Of a stretch of DNA of 64,000 nucleotides, positions 39,703 to 47,841 are shown one piece after another. The DNA is from VRUE01 sp963714155 (GTDB lineage: Bacteria > Actinomycetota > Thermoleophilia > Solirubrobacterales > 70-9). The notes under the pieces were generated by a model. It saw only the letters and a list, made by a program, of their open reading frames with translations. It was not told the origin of the DNA and did not search any database. The stretch lies in contig OY970236.1 of the NCBI GenBank assembly GCA_963714155.1, forward strand, positions 496,001 through 560,000. The letters run 5' to 3'. The position numbers were made by a program, and so were the translations under genes. Position 1 is the first letter of the stretch. Every line of letters starts with the position of its first letter.

Positions 39703-39993
39703 CTACTCGTCTGGCGGGATCGCCTCGTCGGCCTCGCCGCGCTCGATGCTCTCGCGCTCCTCGGCCTCCGGTACGTCGCGGTCGGGAAAGCGATGCTGAT
39801 CGCCGTGTGCGGCGATGTCTTCGAGCCTGCGCTCGGCTTGCTCGAAGCCCTCGGCCTCACCCTGGCCCGCCTCTTCTAGCGGCTCGCGGGCGGGGTCGTC
39901 GGACATTGGTGTCACCTTGCCGCCGATCCGCCCCGCTTCGGCTTCCGCAGCTTCGGTCTCGCGCTCGTCTCTGTTGTCGCTCGTGTTCTTCAT
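39703..39993 (-). CDS. hydrophilic acidic protein
   Basis: A 96-aa protein, highly charged and probably disordered: ERETEAAEAEAGRIGGKVTP, then REPLEEAGQGEAEGFEQAER, AAHGDQHRFPDRDVPEAEER. The EAGQGEAEGFEQAE phrase recalls a family of actinobacterial proteins with (E)AGGGxxEGFEQAE in my memory, which supports it being a real gene. Function unknown. It is followed by the DUF72 gene 7 bp away on the same strand, so the two are likely cotranscribed. Confidence 0.6.
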   Translation of the reverse strand: MKNTSDNRDERETEAAEAEAGRIGGKVTPMSDDPAREPLEEAGQGEAEGFEQAERRLEDIAAHGDQHRFPDRDVPEAEERESIERGEADEAIPPDE

Positions 39994-40046
39994 GGGCGCC
40001 TACCTACCCCTTTTGCGACGAGACCAAGCGGGGTAGTTGTGGCGGC

Positions 40047-41003
40047 GTGACGACCCTCGGCTACACACTCTCCAGTGAGGAGTTCGACGCTCCTGCGCTC
40101 GTCGCCCAGGCCGAGCGCGCCGAGCAGGCGGGGTTTTCCTTCGCCTCGGTCTCCGACCACTTCCACCCCTGGATCGATCAGCAGGGCGAGAGCCCTTTTG
40201 TCTGGGGGACCCTGGGGGCGATCTCTCAACGCACCGAGCGGATCGAGCTGATCACCGGTGTCACCTGCCCGACGACTCGCATCCACCCGGCGATCGTCGC
40301 CCAGGCCGCTGCTACCGCCGCGAGCCTTTTGCCGGGACGGTTCTCGCTCGGCGTCGGCAGCGGCGAGAACCTGAACGAGCACATCCTCGGCGACCGCTGG
40401 CCCGGTGTGGTCGAGCGCCAGGACCGCCTCGAGGAGGCGATCGAGGTGATCCGCAAGCTCTGGGGGGGCAAGCTGACGAGCCACCGCGGCGAGCACTTCA
40501 CCGTCGAGAACGCCCGCATCTACTCACTGCCCGACGAGCCGCCGCCGCTGCTGGTCGCGGTGGCCGGAGAAAGCTCGGTTGAACTTGCCGCCCGCGTTGG
40601 CGACGGCCTGGTGGGCACCGCGCCGATCGCGGATTCGGTGAAGCAGTTTCGCGCCGAAGGCGGCGAGGGCAAGCCCACCTACGGCCAGCTCCACGTCTGC
40701 TGGGCCGAGGACGAAGGGGCGGCGAAAAAGCTGGCTCTGAAGCAGTGGCCCAACAGTGCCCTCAGCGGCAACTTCTTCCTGGAGCTGCCGCTGCCGGCGC
40801 ACTTCGAAGAGGCGGCTGAAACGCTGGACGAGGAGGATGTTGCCGAGAGCATCGTCTGCGGACCCGACCCCCAGCGCCACCGGGCGGCGATTCAGGAGTA
40901 CATCGACGCCGGCTACGACCACGTCTACATCCATCAGGTCGGCCCCGACCAGGACGGCTTCTTCGACTTCTACGAGCGCGAAGTGCTCCCCGCTTTTACC
41001 TGA
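40047..41003 (+). CDS. LLM-class F420-dependent oxidoreductase
   Basis: A 318-aa luciferase-like TIM-barrel protein. TLGYTLSSEEFDAPALVAQA, then FSFASVSDHFHPWIDQQGES, AISQRTERIELITGVTCPT, LGVGSGENLNEHILGDRWPG and VGDGLVGTAPIADSVKQFR follow the pattern of F420-dependent glucose-6-phosphate dehydrogenase-like enzymes (TIGR03557 type). They use deazaflavin F420 as hydride carrier. The start is GTG at 40047. The substrate cannot be told from sequence. Confidence 0.9.
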   Translation: MTTLGYTLSSEEFDAPALVAQAERAEQAGFSFASVSDHFHPWIDQQGESPFVWGTLGAISQRTERIELITGVTCPTTRIHPAIVAQAAATAASLLPGRFSLGVGSGENLNEHILGDRWPGVVERQDRLEEAIEVIRKLWGGKLTSHRGEHFTVENARIYSLPDEPPPLLVAVAGESSVELAARVGDGLVGTAPIADSVKQFRAEGGEGKPTYGQLHVCWAEDEGAAKKLALKQWPNSALSGNFFLELPLPAHFEEAAETLDEEDVAESIVCGPDPQRHRAAIQEYIDAGYDHVYIHQVGPDQDGFFDFYEREVLPAFT

Positions 41004-41010
41004 GTCGACG

Positions 41011-41148
41011 CTAATACCACTTGCCGCGCGCGAAGCCTCCGAAGGCGATCAGGCCGATCAAGGCGACGATCAGGCCGGCCCAAAAACTCCAGACGAACAT
41101 CAGGACGATACCGATGATGACGAGGATTCCTCCTAGTGAAATTCCCAC
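41011..41148 (-). CDS. 45-aa two-helix membrane protein
   Basis: A small frame encoding MGISLGGILVIIGIVLMFVW, then SFWAGLIVALIGLIAFGGFA and RGKWY, two membrane helices with a short basic end. AAGGAGG lies five bases before the GTG start, a perfect ribosome site. It resembles the many small DUF6131-like stress-induced membrane proteins of actinobacteria. Convergent with the LLM gene. Confidence 0.75.
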   Translation of the reverse strand: MGISLGGILVIIGIVLMFVWSFWAGLIVALIGLIAFGGFARGKWY

Positions 41149-41181
41149 GATTCCCTCCTTGTCGGTCCTTCACTACTTGCC

Positions 41182-41208
41182 GGTTTCGGCTCGTCCGAAA
41201 CGGGGGTA
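41182..41208 (+). promoter_or_regulatory. SigF/SigB-like promoter
   Basis: GGTTT (41182-41186), 17 nt, GGGTA (41204-41208): matches the GGTTT-N15-17-GGGTA pattern of SigF/SigB-class promoters. A hairpin GTTTCGG-CTCGT-CCGAAAC (41183-41201) overlaps it. It precedes the ferritin-like protein gene at 41246. Confidence 0.5.
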
Positions 41209-41245
41209 AGAGAGCACCGCTGCTGTCAACCGAAAGGAGGAGGAA

Positions 41246-41734
41246 ATGGCCGAGCTGACGACGCTCGAGGAGAAGCTCGCGGAGGTCCTGGGATTGGCCC
41301 AGGCTGCGCAGGGCGCCACCGAGAAGGTCGAGGGCATGGTCGAGGACGATGAGATCGTCGCCACCCTGCAGAAAATGCGCGACGAGGCCGAGGAGACCGA
41401 GCGCCGCTGCACCGAGGTCGCCGCCAATCGCGACGGCAAGAAGACCGTGATCCTCGAGAAGGCCCAGGAAACGAAAACCGAGGCGACCGAGATGATGTCG
41501 ACCTACCTCGGCGACGAGTCCGACGGGCTCGACGGCTTCGAGTTCCTGACCATGGCCGAGGCCGGCGAGGTCGGCCACTGGGCGGTGCTCGGCAAGCTCA
41601 ACGAGTCCGCCGGGGAGAGCGAGATCTCCGAGCTGGTCGAGTGGGCGTTGCCGATCCAGGAGCGTCACTTCGCCGACGTCAAGGACGGCTCGCTGAAGCT
41701 GGCCGGCGAGAAAGATCCCTACGAAGAGTCCTAG
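41246..41734 (+). CDS. helical ferritin-like protein
   Basis: A 162-aa, strongly acidic, helical protein: TLEEKLAEVLGLAQAAQGAT, DEIVATLQKMRDEAEETERR, FEFLTMAEAGEVGHWAVLGK, LVEWALPIQERHFADVKDG. The pattern of Glu and Glu-x-x-His in four helices is that of a ferritin-like bundle (compare ETERR, EAGEVGHW, QERHF), which suggests a di-iron or DUF892-like fold, although I do not recognise the exact family. AAAGGAGG precedes the ATG. A SigF-like promoter lies upstream. Confidence 0.7.
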   Translation: MAELTTLEEKLAEVLGLAQAAQGATEKVEGMVEDDEIVATLQKMRDEAEETERRCTEVAANRDGKKTVILEKAQETKTEATEMMSTYLGDESDGLDGFEFLTMAEAGEVGHWAVLGKLNESAGESEISELVEWALPIQERHFADVKDGSLKLAGEKDPYEES

Positions 41735-41864
41735 TGACTAGAAGCTAGGGACGATGCAAGTCAGGAGGCGCCGCCCAGGGGTCACCGCGGCATTGGTGGC
41801 ACTCGGCGTCTCTCTCTTTTTGGGGGTGCGATCCTCCGTCCGGCGGCCTCGCAACCATCGGGGC

Positions 41865-42068
41865 ATGTGGCAAGTAACCGTCTATTGCTCGGGCTGCTCC
41901 GAGGAGACCGAGGTCGTGGTCGAGGATCTCGATCAGGTCGAGCGCGAGGCCTGCCCGTGCGGCTACAGCTTCGTGGTGCTCTCGGTGGCGGGCTTTGAGG
42001 CCGTGCATGCAGCGGAGGGCGAGCTGGTCGAGCTTGCCCCACGTCGCGCCTTGCCAATCGCCGCCTGA
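41865..42068 (+). CDS. small zinc-ribbon protein
   Basis: A 67-aa protein from ATG 41865: MWQVTVYCSGCSEETEVVVE, DLDQVEREACPCGYSFVVLS, then VAGFEAVHAAEGELVELAP. The C-x-x-C and C-x-C pairs form a minimal zinc ribbon. An upstream in-frame start at 41754 would add an Arg-rich hydrophobic leader, which is less likely. Function unknown. Confidence 0.6.
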   Translation: MWQVTVYCSGCSEETEVVVEDLDQVEREACPCGYSFVVLSVAGFEAVHAAEGELVELAPRRALPIAA

Positions 42069-42117
42069 CACCGAACTCTGCGTTCAAGCTGCTGCGTCCG
42101 GGTACACCTGCGTTGCG

Positions 42118-42495
42118 ATGAGTGCAGGCGACGACGGGCAGTTGGGTATCGACGGGGTGATCGAGTGGGGCGACGCTGAGGGAGCGCTGCACCGGGTCGG
42201 CGCCCCGGCGCGCGTCTTCCCGAGCGGTCGCGAGGAGTGGTTCCGCCACGGCCGTCTTCATCGCAGCGATGGCCCGGCGGTGGTTCACGCCAACGGGTCG
42301 GTCAAGTACTACGTCGACGGCGTCCGCCACCGCGAGGGTGGGCCGGCCTGCGTCTACGTCAACGGGACCGAGAAGTGGTACCGCGAAGGCAAGCGCCATC
42401 GCGACGACGGCCCGGCGGCGATCTACCCGGATGGGCGCCGCGTCTGGTTCATCGAAGGCGAAAAGGTGCGCGAAGAGCGGCGTTCCCACGCCTGA
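42118..42495 (+). CDS. HRxDGPA-repeat protein (MORN-like)
   Basis: A 125-aa protein made of four tandem repeats of about 22 aa with the consensus W(F/Y)xxGxxHRxDGPAxxxxxG: REEWFRHGRLHRSDGPAVVH, VKYYVDGVRHREGGPACVYV, EKWYREGKRHRDDGPAAIYP, RRVWFIEGEKVREE. In my experience these repeats are more typical of phage and giant-virus proteins than of bacteria, and resemble YwqK/MORN beta-hairpin repeats. No neighbouring phage genes are seen. Function unknown. Confidence 0.75.
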   Translation: MSAGDDGQLGIDGVIEWGDAEGALHRVGAPARVFPSGREEWFRHGRLHRSDGPAVVHANGSVKYYVDGVRHREGGPACVYVNGTEKWYREGKRHRDDGPAAIYPDGRRVWFIEGEKVREERRSHA

Positions 42496-42508
42496 TCTGC
42501 GCCGTCAC

Positions 42509-42532
42509 GTTTTGCCCTGACCCCTTGGGGTA
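42509..42532 (+). promoter_or_regulatory. SigF/SigB-like promoter
   Basis: GTTT (42509-42512), 15 nt, GGGTA (42528-42532), a match to the general-stress sigma consensus. It lies 83 bp upstream of the SDR-ferritin-like fusion and would drive the fusion and the alcohol dehydrogenase. Confidence 0.5.
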
Positions 42533-42614
42533 CAGACGCCAAGAGGCCCCAGGGAGCGGTTTCCCGCTCACTCCTCGCCAACTCCACTCAGACTCACGGA
42601 AGGCGAGCAAGAAG

Positions 42615-44621
42615 ATGAAGGTAATCGTCACTGGCGCGACGGGAAACGTCGGCACCAGCACAGTCCAGGCACTCAGTGAGAGCCCGGAGATCGATGAGAT
42701 CGTCGGGCTGGCGCGCCGCAAGCCCACCTGGGCGCCGCCGAAGACCAACTGGGTCGAGGCGAACGTCCTTAACGCCGATCTCGCCGCGATCTTCGCGGAC
42801 GCGGACGCGGTCATCCACCTCGCTTGGGCGATCCAGCCCTCTCGCGATGCGGTGACGCTGGAGCGGATCAACATCGAGGGCAGCCGGCGCGTCTTCGAGG
42901 CCGTGGCGGCAGCCGGCGTGCCGAAGCTCGTCCACGCCTCCTCGGTCGGTGCTTACTCAGCCGGCCCCAAGGACCGCGAGGTCGATGAGGACTGGCCGAC
43001 CGAGGGCACAGCGACCTCTTTCTACTCGCGCCACAAGGTCGCGGTGGAGCGCGAGCTGGACCGCTTCGAAGCCGACAATCCCGAGACCCGGGTCGTGCGG
43101 CTCCGTCCCGCCCTGATCTTCAAGGACGAGGCCGCGACCGAGATCCGCCGCCTCTTCGTCGGCCCCTTCCTGCCCAACTTCCTCCTGCGCCGCGGCCTCC
43201 TGCCGGCGCTGCCCCGGGTGGACCGCCTGCGCTTTCAGGCCGTCCACTCCGAGGACGTCGGGCGCGCCTACCTGCGAGCCGTCCTCGCCGATGCGACCGG
43301 CGCCTTCAACATCGCCGCCGAGCCGCCGCTCAGCCCCGAGGAGATGGCCGGGCGGATCGGCGTGCGCAGCTTCCCGGTGCCGGCCAGGGTCGTGCGCCGC
43401 CTCGCCGAGCTGAGCTGGAAGCTGCGCCTGCAGCCGACGCCGCCGGGCTGGCTCGACATGGCGCTGGCCGTGCCGCTGATGTCCTCCGAGCGGGCGCGCT
43501 CGGAGCTTGGCTGGGAGCCGCGCCACAGTGGGGTGGAGGCGTTGGAAGAGTTGCTAGGGGGGATGCGGGAGGGTCATGGCGCCGAGACCCCGCCGCTTGA
43601 AGCAGACAGCGCCGGCGCCCGGCTCGATGACTTGAAGTCGGGCGTCGGCGCTCGCCAGTGGGACCGCGATCGCGACGAGCAGCTGGTCAAGTACCTGGCT
43701 GACGTGCACTCGATCGAGCTGCAGGCGCTGGCGCAGCTGCGTGCCGCGCCGAAGATCGCCGAGGACGAGCGCCTCTGCCAAGTGTTCGAACAGCACCTGG
43801 TCGAGACCGAAGACCAGGAGCGCCGCGTGCGCGAGCGCCTGGAAGCGCTGGGTGGCAAGCCCTCGAAGCTGAAGGACGCGGCCGGAGCAGCCGGTGGCTG
43901 GGCGATGGTCGCCTTCGCGGCTTCTCAGCCCGACACGCCGGGCAAGCTGACCATGCACGCCTACTCCTACGAGCACATGGAGCTCGCCGCCTACGAGTTG
44001 CTGAAGCGACTGGCCGAGCGCGCCGGTGACGAGGAGACGGCGCGGATGGCGGCGGCGATCGCTGCGGAGGAGGGGCGAATGGCCGAGCGGTTGGAGCAGT
44101 CCTTCGACGCCGCGGTCGAGGTATCGCTGGGAGCGGTCGACTCCGACCAGCTCGACTCGGCGCTGCTGGCCTACCTGCGCGACGTCCACGCCCTCGAGGG
44201 CCAGGCCGAAGAGCTGCTGGAAGCCGGCGCCGAGCGCGTCGATGACGAGTACCTGGAGGCGGCCTTCCGCGACCACCTCGAGGAGACCCAGCGCCACCGC
44301 GAGCGGATCGCGGTCCTGTTGGAGGAGCGCGGCGCCATGCCCTCGATGGTCAAGGACGCGATGCTGAAGGCAGGCGGGCTCAACCTCGCCGCCTTCTTCG
44401 GTGCCCAGCCGGACTCGACCACAAAGCTCGCCGGCTTCGCCTTCGCCTTCGAGCACCTGGAGGTCGCCGCCTACGAACTCCTGCAACGGGTCGCGGCCCG
44501 GGCCGGCGACGAGGAGGCGGTGGCGACGGCGGAGGAGATCCTCGCCGAGGAGCGCCGTGCGGCCGAGCGGGTCGCCGAGAGCTGGGACCGCCCCGACGTG
44601 CCGCTGGGAGTGGCCTCGTGA
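42615..44621 (+). CDS. extended SDR fused to two DUF892 ferritin-like domains
   Basis: A 668-aa fusion. Residues 1-310 are an NAD-dependent epimerase-like SDR (VIVTGATGNVGTSTVQALSE, HASSVGAYSAGPKDR and the YSRHK active-site motif). From about 345 to 665 are two tandem ferritin-like DUF892/YciE domains: LVKYLADVHSIELQALAQLR / LLAYLRDVHALEGQAEELLE, FEQHLVETEDQERRVRERLE / FRDHLEETQRHRERIAVLLE, and YSYEHMELAAYELLKRLAER / FAFEHLEVAAYELLQRVAAR. The matching ExxH-type positions indicate di-iron sites in both. The fusion may couple a sugar/carbonyl SDR to oxidative-stress defence. Its stop overlaps the start of the dehydrogenase (GTGA). Confidence 0.88.
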   Translation: MKVIVTGATGNVGTSTVQALSESPEIDEIVGLARRKPTWAPPKTNWVEANVLNADLAAIFADADAVIHLAWAIQPSRDAVTLERINIEGSRRVFEAVAAAGVPKLVHASSVGAYSAGPKDREVDEDWPTEGTATSFYSRHKVAVERELDRFEADNPETRVVRLRPALIFKDEAATEIRRLFVGPFLPNFLLRRGLLPALPRVDRLRFQAVHSEDVGRAYLRAVLADATGAFNIAAEPPLSPEEMAGRIGVRSFPVPARVVRRLAELSWKLRLQPTPPGWLDMALAVPLMSSERARSELGWEPRHSGVEALEELLGGMREGHGAETPPLEADSAGARLDDLKSGVGARQWDRDRDEQLVKYLADVHSIELQALAQLRAAPKIAEDERLCQVFEQHLVETEDQERRVRERLEALGGKPSKLKDAAGAAGGWAMVAFAASQPDTPGKLTMHAYSYEHMELAAYELLKRLAERAGDEETARMAAAIAAEEGRMAERLEQSFDAAVEVSLGAVDSDQLDSALLAYLRDVHALEGQAEELLEAGAERVDDEYLEAAFRDHLEETQRHRERIAVLLEERGAMPSMVKDAMLKAGGLNLAAFFGAQPDSTTKLAGFAFAFEHLEVAAYELLQRVAARAGDEEAVATAEEILAEERRAAERVAESWDRPDVPLGVAS

Positions 44622-45802
44622 AGGCGCTCACCTTTCACGGCAAACGCGACGTCCGCGTCGACGAGGTGCCCGATCCCTCGATCCAGGACCCGACCGACGC
44701 GATCGTCCGCATCACCTCGACCGCGATCTGCGGTTCCGACCTGCACCTCTACGAGGTGCTGGGGATGTTCATCGACGAGGGCGACATCCTCGGCCATGAG
44801 CCGATGGGGATCGTCGAGGAGGTTGGCTCGGAGGTCACTCACATCAAGGCCGGCGACCGCGTCGTCATCCCCTTCAACATCTCCTGCGGCGAGTGCTGGA
44901 TGTGCAGCCGCAAGTACTTTGCCCAGTGCGAGACGACGCAGAACCGCGAGACCGAAAAGGGCGCCTCGCTATTCGGCTACACCAAGCTCTACGGCCAGGT
45001 GCCCGGCGGCCAGGCTGAGTTCCTGCGTGTGCCACAGGCCCACTTCGGTCCGATCAAGGTGCCCGAGAGCGGCCCCGACGAGCGTTTCCTCTTCCTCTCC
45101 GACGTGCTGCCGACCGCCTGGCAGGCGGTCGACTACGCGGCGATCCCCAAAGGCGGCAGCGTCGCCGTCTTCGGACTCGGGCCGATCGGCCAGATGAGCG
45201 CCCGCATCGCCCGCCACCAGGGCGCCGAGAAGGTCTTCGGCATCGACAACGTCCCCGAGCGACTGGAGATGGCGCGGCGCAACGGGATCGAGGCGATCAA
45301 TTCCGACAACCAGAACGACATCTCGGCGGCGCTCCGCGAGCTGACCGACGGCCGCGGCCCCGACAGCGCGATCGACGCGGTCGGGATGGAGGCTCACGGA
45401 GCCCCCGGCGCGAAGGCGGCACAGGCGATCACCGGCCTGCTGCCCGACCCGGTGGCGGCGAAGGTGACCGAAAAGGCGGCGGTCGACCGGCTCTCTGCCC
45501 TGCTCGCCTGCATCGACACCGTGCGCCGTGGCGGCACCGTCTCGATCTCCGGCGTCTACGGTGGCCAGCTCGACCCGCTGCCGATGATGCAGATCTTCGA
45601 CAAGGGCCTGCAGCTGCGCATGGGCCAGGCGCACGTGCGCCAGTGGACCGACGAGATCCTGCCGCTGCTGGAAGGAGACGAGGACCCGCTCGGAGTCGAC
45701 GACCTCACCACCCACCAGCTGCCACTGGAGCAGGCCCCGCAGGCCTACTCGATGTTCCAGAAAAAGGAAGACGGGGCGATCAAGGTGGTGCTGAAGCCGT
45801 GA
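44618..45802 (+). CDS. zinc-dependent alcohol dehydrogenase (formaldehyde-dehydrogenase-like)
   Basis: A 394-aa MDR-family enzyme. Catalytic zinc site CGSDLHLYEVL and GHEPMG, structural zinc site with four cysteines in SCGECWMCSRKYFAQC, and NAD motif VAVFGLGPIGQMSARIA. The 390-aa length and VPGGQAEFLRVPQ insertion place it near glutathione-independent formaldehyde dehydrogenases. It starts with GTG 44618 overlapping the fusion gene stop, so it is translationally coupled to it and shares its SigF-like promoter. Confidence 0.93.
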   Translation: MKALTFHGKRDVRVDEVPDPSIQDPTDAIVRITSTAICGSDLHLYEVLGMFIDEGDILGHEPMGIVEEVGSEVTHIKAGDRVVIPFNISCGECWMCSRKYFAQCETTQNRETEKGASLFGYTKLYGQVPGGQAEFLRVPQAHFGPIKVPESGPDERFLFLSDVLPTAWQAVDYAAIPKGGSVAVFGLGPIGQMSARIARHQGAEKVFGIDNVPERLEMARRNGIEAINSDNQNDISAALRELTDGRGPDSAIDAVGMEAHGAPGAKAAQAITGLLPDPVAAKVTEKAAVDRLSALLACIDTVRRGGTVSISGVYGGQLDPLPMMQIFDKGLQLRMGQAHVRQWTDEILPLLEGDEDPLGVDDLTTHQLPLEQAPQAYSMFQKKEDGAIKVVLKP

Positions 45803-45836
45803 AAGCGCTGATCATCAGTGGCCCACGGATCGCTGT

Positions 45837-46607
45837 TTACGCGGCGAGCAATCCGTAGCGAACGCCCAGGCCGAGGGCCAGCAGGCCGAGGCCGCGGCGC
45901 AGGAGCTCTTCGGGCAGGCGCGGTTGGATGCTGGCGCCGAGAAAGCCGCCGAGCAGGCCGCCGATACCGATCGAGATGCCGACGACCCAGTCGGGCGCGA
46001 TCGAACCACTCGCTCGCAGGCTGAGGACCGCGTAGGCGATGACGCCGGCGATCGAGGTCAGGAAGGTCGAGGCCAGCGCCGCGGGTGCGACCTCGATCAC
46101 CGAGAAGCCGAGGCCGACGAGGATCGGGCCCAGCAATGAGCCGCCGCCGATCCCGTAGATGCCGCCGATCGTGCCGACGAGCAGGGCGAGGGCGGTGATG
46201 CGCCTGTCGTTTGGCCGCGGCGGCGTTCGTCGGGCAGGCGAGCGGCCGAGCGCGAGCCAGGCGCCGAGCGGTGCCAGCACCGCCGCGATCACGAGATAGA
46301 AGGCATCGGGACCGGCGAGCAGCTCGACCCGGATCACCGCCCCGATCACGACCCCCGGCAACGTTCCGATCACCAGCGCCGAGGTCAGCGGCGCGCTGAC
46401 GATTCCGCGCGCCGCGTAGCGGGCCAGGGCACCGGGGGTGGCGATCAGGTTGTAGAGGAGGTTGGTCGGTGTGACCGATGGGCTCGGCGTGTGCAGGAGG
46501 CTCACCTGCACCGGGACGAGGAAGACCGCGCCGGAGATTCCCACCGGCGTCGTCACCGTGGCGATCAAGAAGGCGATTCCGGCACCGAGAAGGGCGTCGC
46601 TCAGCAT
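45837..46607 (-). CDS. TauE/SafE-family membrane exporter
   Basis: A 256-aa protein with eight TM helices. GAGIAFLIATVTTPVGISGA, TPTNLLYNLIATPGALARYA and the internal repeat TIGGIYGIGGGSLLGPILVG show the duplicated TauE/SafE fold. Members export sulfite, sulfoacetate or other anions. It is convergent with the alcohol dehydrogenase, 34 bp away. Confidence 0.9.
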   Translation of the reverse strand: MLSDALLGAGIAFLIATVTTPVGISGAVFLVPVQVSLLHTPSPSVTPTNLLYNLIATPGALARYAARGIVSAPLTSALVIGTLPGVVIGAVIRVELLAGPDAFYLVIAAVLAPLGAWLALGRSPARRTPPRPNDRRITALALLVGTIGGIYGIGGGSLLGPILVGLGFSVIEVAPAALASTFLTSIAGVIAYAVLSLRASGSIAPDWVVGISIGIGGLLGGFLGASIQPRLPEELLRRGLGLLALGLGVRYGLLAA

Positions 46608-46722
46608 CCCCCAACGCTATGCAACGGCGGGGTGGAGCCGGGTGCCCGCGCGCATATCTAAAGGCGCCCGCAGCCCGGGTCGAGAAGACCTCGAGCCCAA
46701 CCCTCGTCCGATCGGAGCCTCG

Positions 46723-47481
46723 ATGAAGTCAGCCCGCCGCCACCTCAGCTACGCCAATGTGATCTCGACGATCTGCCTCTTCATCGTGCTCGGCGGTGGC
46801 GCCTACGCGGCTGTCCGGCTGCCGGCCAAGAGCGTCGGTACCGCGCAGCTGAAGACGGGCGCGGTGACCGGGGCCAAGATCAAGGACGGGACGATCACCG
46901 GCGCGAAGGTGGACAGCCGGACGCTCGGGCCCGTGCCGTCGGCGCTCAATGCCGACCGCGCGACCAGTGCGACCAGCGCCGGCCGGGCGACCAGCGCCCT
47001 CAGCGCCGACAAAGCCGCCTTCGCGACCAAAGCGAACCTGGCGGCCAACGCCGATCTGCTCGGCGGCAACCCCGCCAGCAGCTTCGTCAGCAACAGCCAG
47101 GTCGGCTTTATCGACCGGACCTTCTCCGGCTGCACCCTCTCCATCGCCTGCGTCTCCGACGTCCTTACGATCGCCGGCGTCACCGTGCGCGCCACCTGCG
47201 AGTACAACGGCGGCATCAGCGCGATGGTCCTGCGGGTGATCGGCGCCGCCCGGACCGGCTATGCCTACGCCACCAACGGTAACCAAGCTCGCAACGGACA
47301 GTTCGAAGGCGACGGCAACGTCATCCCAACCGCCTCGACCGGGACCGAGGTGGGCGCAACCGGGACGATCGTGGCCCGAACGCCGGCCAGAATCGTCACC
47401 CTGAACTTCGACGCCAGCTCGCAGGTACCGAGCCCGGGCACGGGCTCCTGCGCGGTGTTCGCCACCGCGCTGGCGGTCTAA
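46723..47481 (+). CDS. secreted surface protein with GAVTGxKIKDG repeats, paralog 2
   Basis: A 252-aa exported protein. The N-terminus HLSYANVISTICLFIVLGGG, like that of the protein at 29972, leads to repeats KSVGTAQLKTGAVTGAKIKD and GTITGAKVDSRTLGPVPSAL, then coiled repeats rich in Ala (DRATSATSAGRATSALSADK) and a C-terminal beta domain with three cysteines (SGCTLSIACVSD, RATCEYNG). The two paralogs share layout but not the C-terminal domain, which suggests a modular stalk-and-head surface protein. GGAG stands five bases before the ATG. Confidence 0.75.
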   Translation: MKSARRHLSYANVISTICLFIVLGGGAYAAVRLPAKSVGTAQLKTGAVTGAKIKDGTITGAKVDSRTLGPVPSALNADRATSATSAGRATSALSADKAAFATKANLAANADLLGGNPASSFVSNSQVGFIDRTFSGCTLSIACVSDVLTIAGVTVRATCEYNGGISAMVLRVIGAARTGYAYATNGNQARNGQFEGDGNVIPTASTGTEVGATGTIVARTPARIVTLNFDASSQVPSPGTGSCAVFATALAV

Positions 47482-47556
47482 CGCCCGCCCTGGCCTGTAG
47501 AAAGCCTGTGAACAGCAGGCCTGACCAGGCCTTGCGCCTACTTCAAGGAGACGAGA

Positions 47557-47841
47557 ATGTCCGTTACGACTAAGGATGAGTTGGCAAAGCAGGTTGCTGA
47601 GCGGGCTGGCCTCGAGGTGGGCCAGGCAAAGCGCGCAGTCGACGCAACGATCGAGGAGATCACCGCCCAACTCAAGGCCGGCAATGAGGTCAAATTCACC
47701 GGCTTCGGCAAGTTTTCAACCGTCGCCCGCCCGGCCCGGGAAGGCCGCAATCCGCAGACCGGAGAGTCAATGCAGATCGCCGCGAAGACGGCGGCGAAGT
47801 TCAGCCCCGGCGCGGAACTGAAGAAGGCTGTCAACGGCTGA
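47557..47841 (+). CDS. HU-family DNA-binding protein
   Basis: A 94-aa histone-like HU protein. It begins SVTTKDELAKQVAERAGLEV, with the beta-arm region VKFTGFGKFSTVARPAREGR and NPQTGESMQIAAKTAAKFSP. Full length for HU without the Lys/Ala-rich tail seen in mycobacterial HupB. AAGGAG precedes the ATG at good spacing. The DNA-bending activity compacts the nucleoid. Its 3' end overlaps the converging anti-sigma gene by 11 bp. Confidence 0.97.
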   Translation: MSVTTKDELAKQVAERAGLEVGQAKRAVDATIEEITAQLKAGNEVKFTGFGKFSTVARPAREGRNPQTGESMQIAAKTAAKFSPGAELKKAVNG

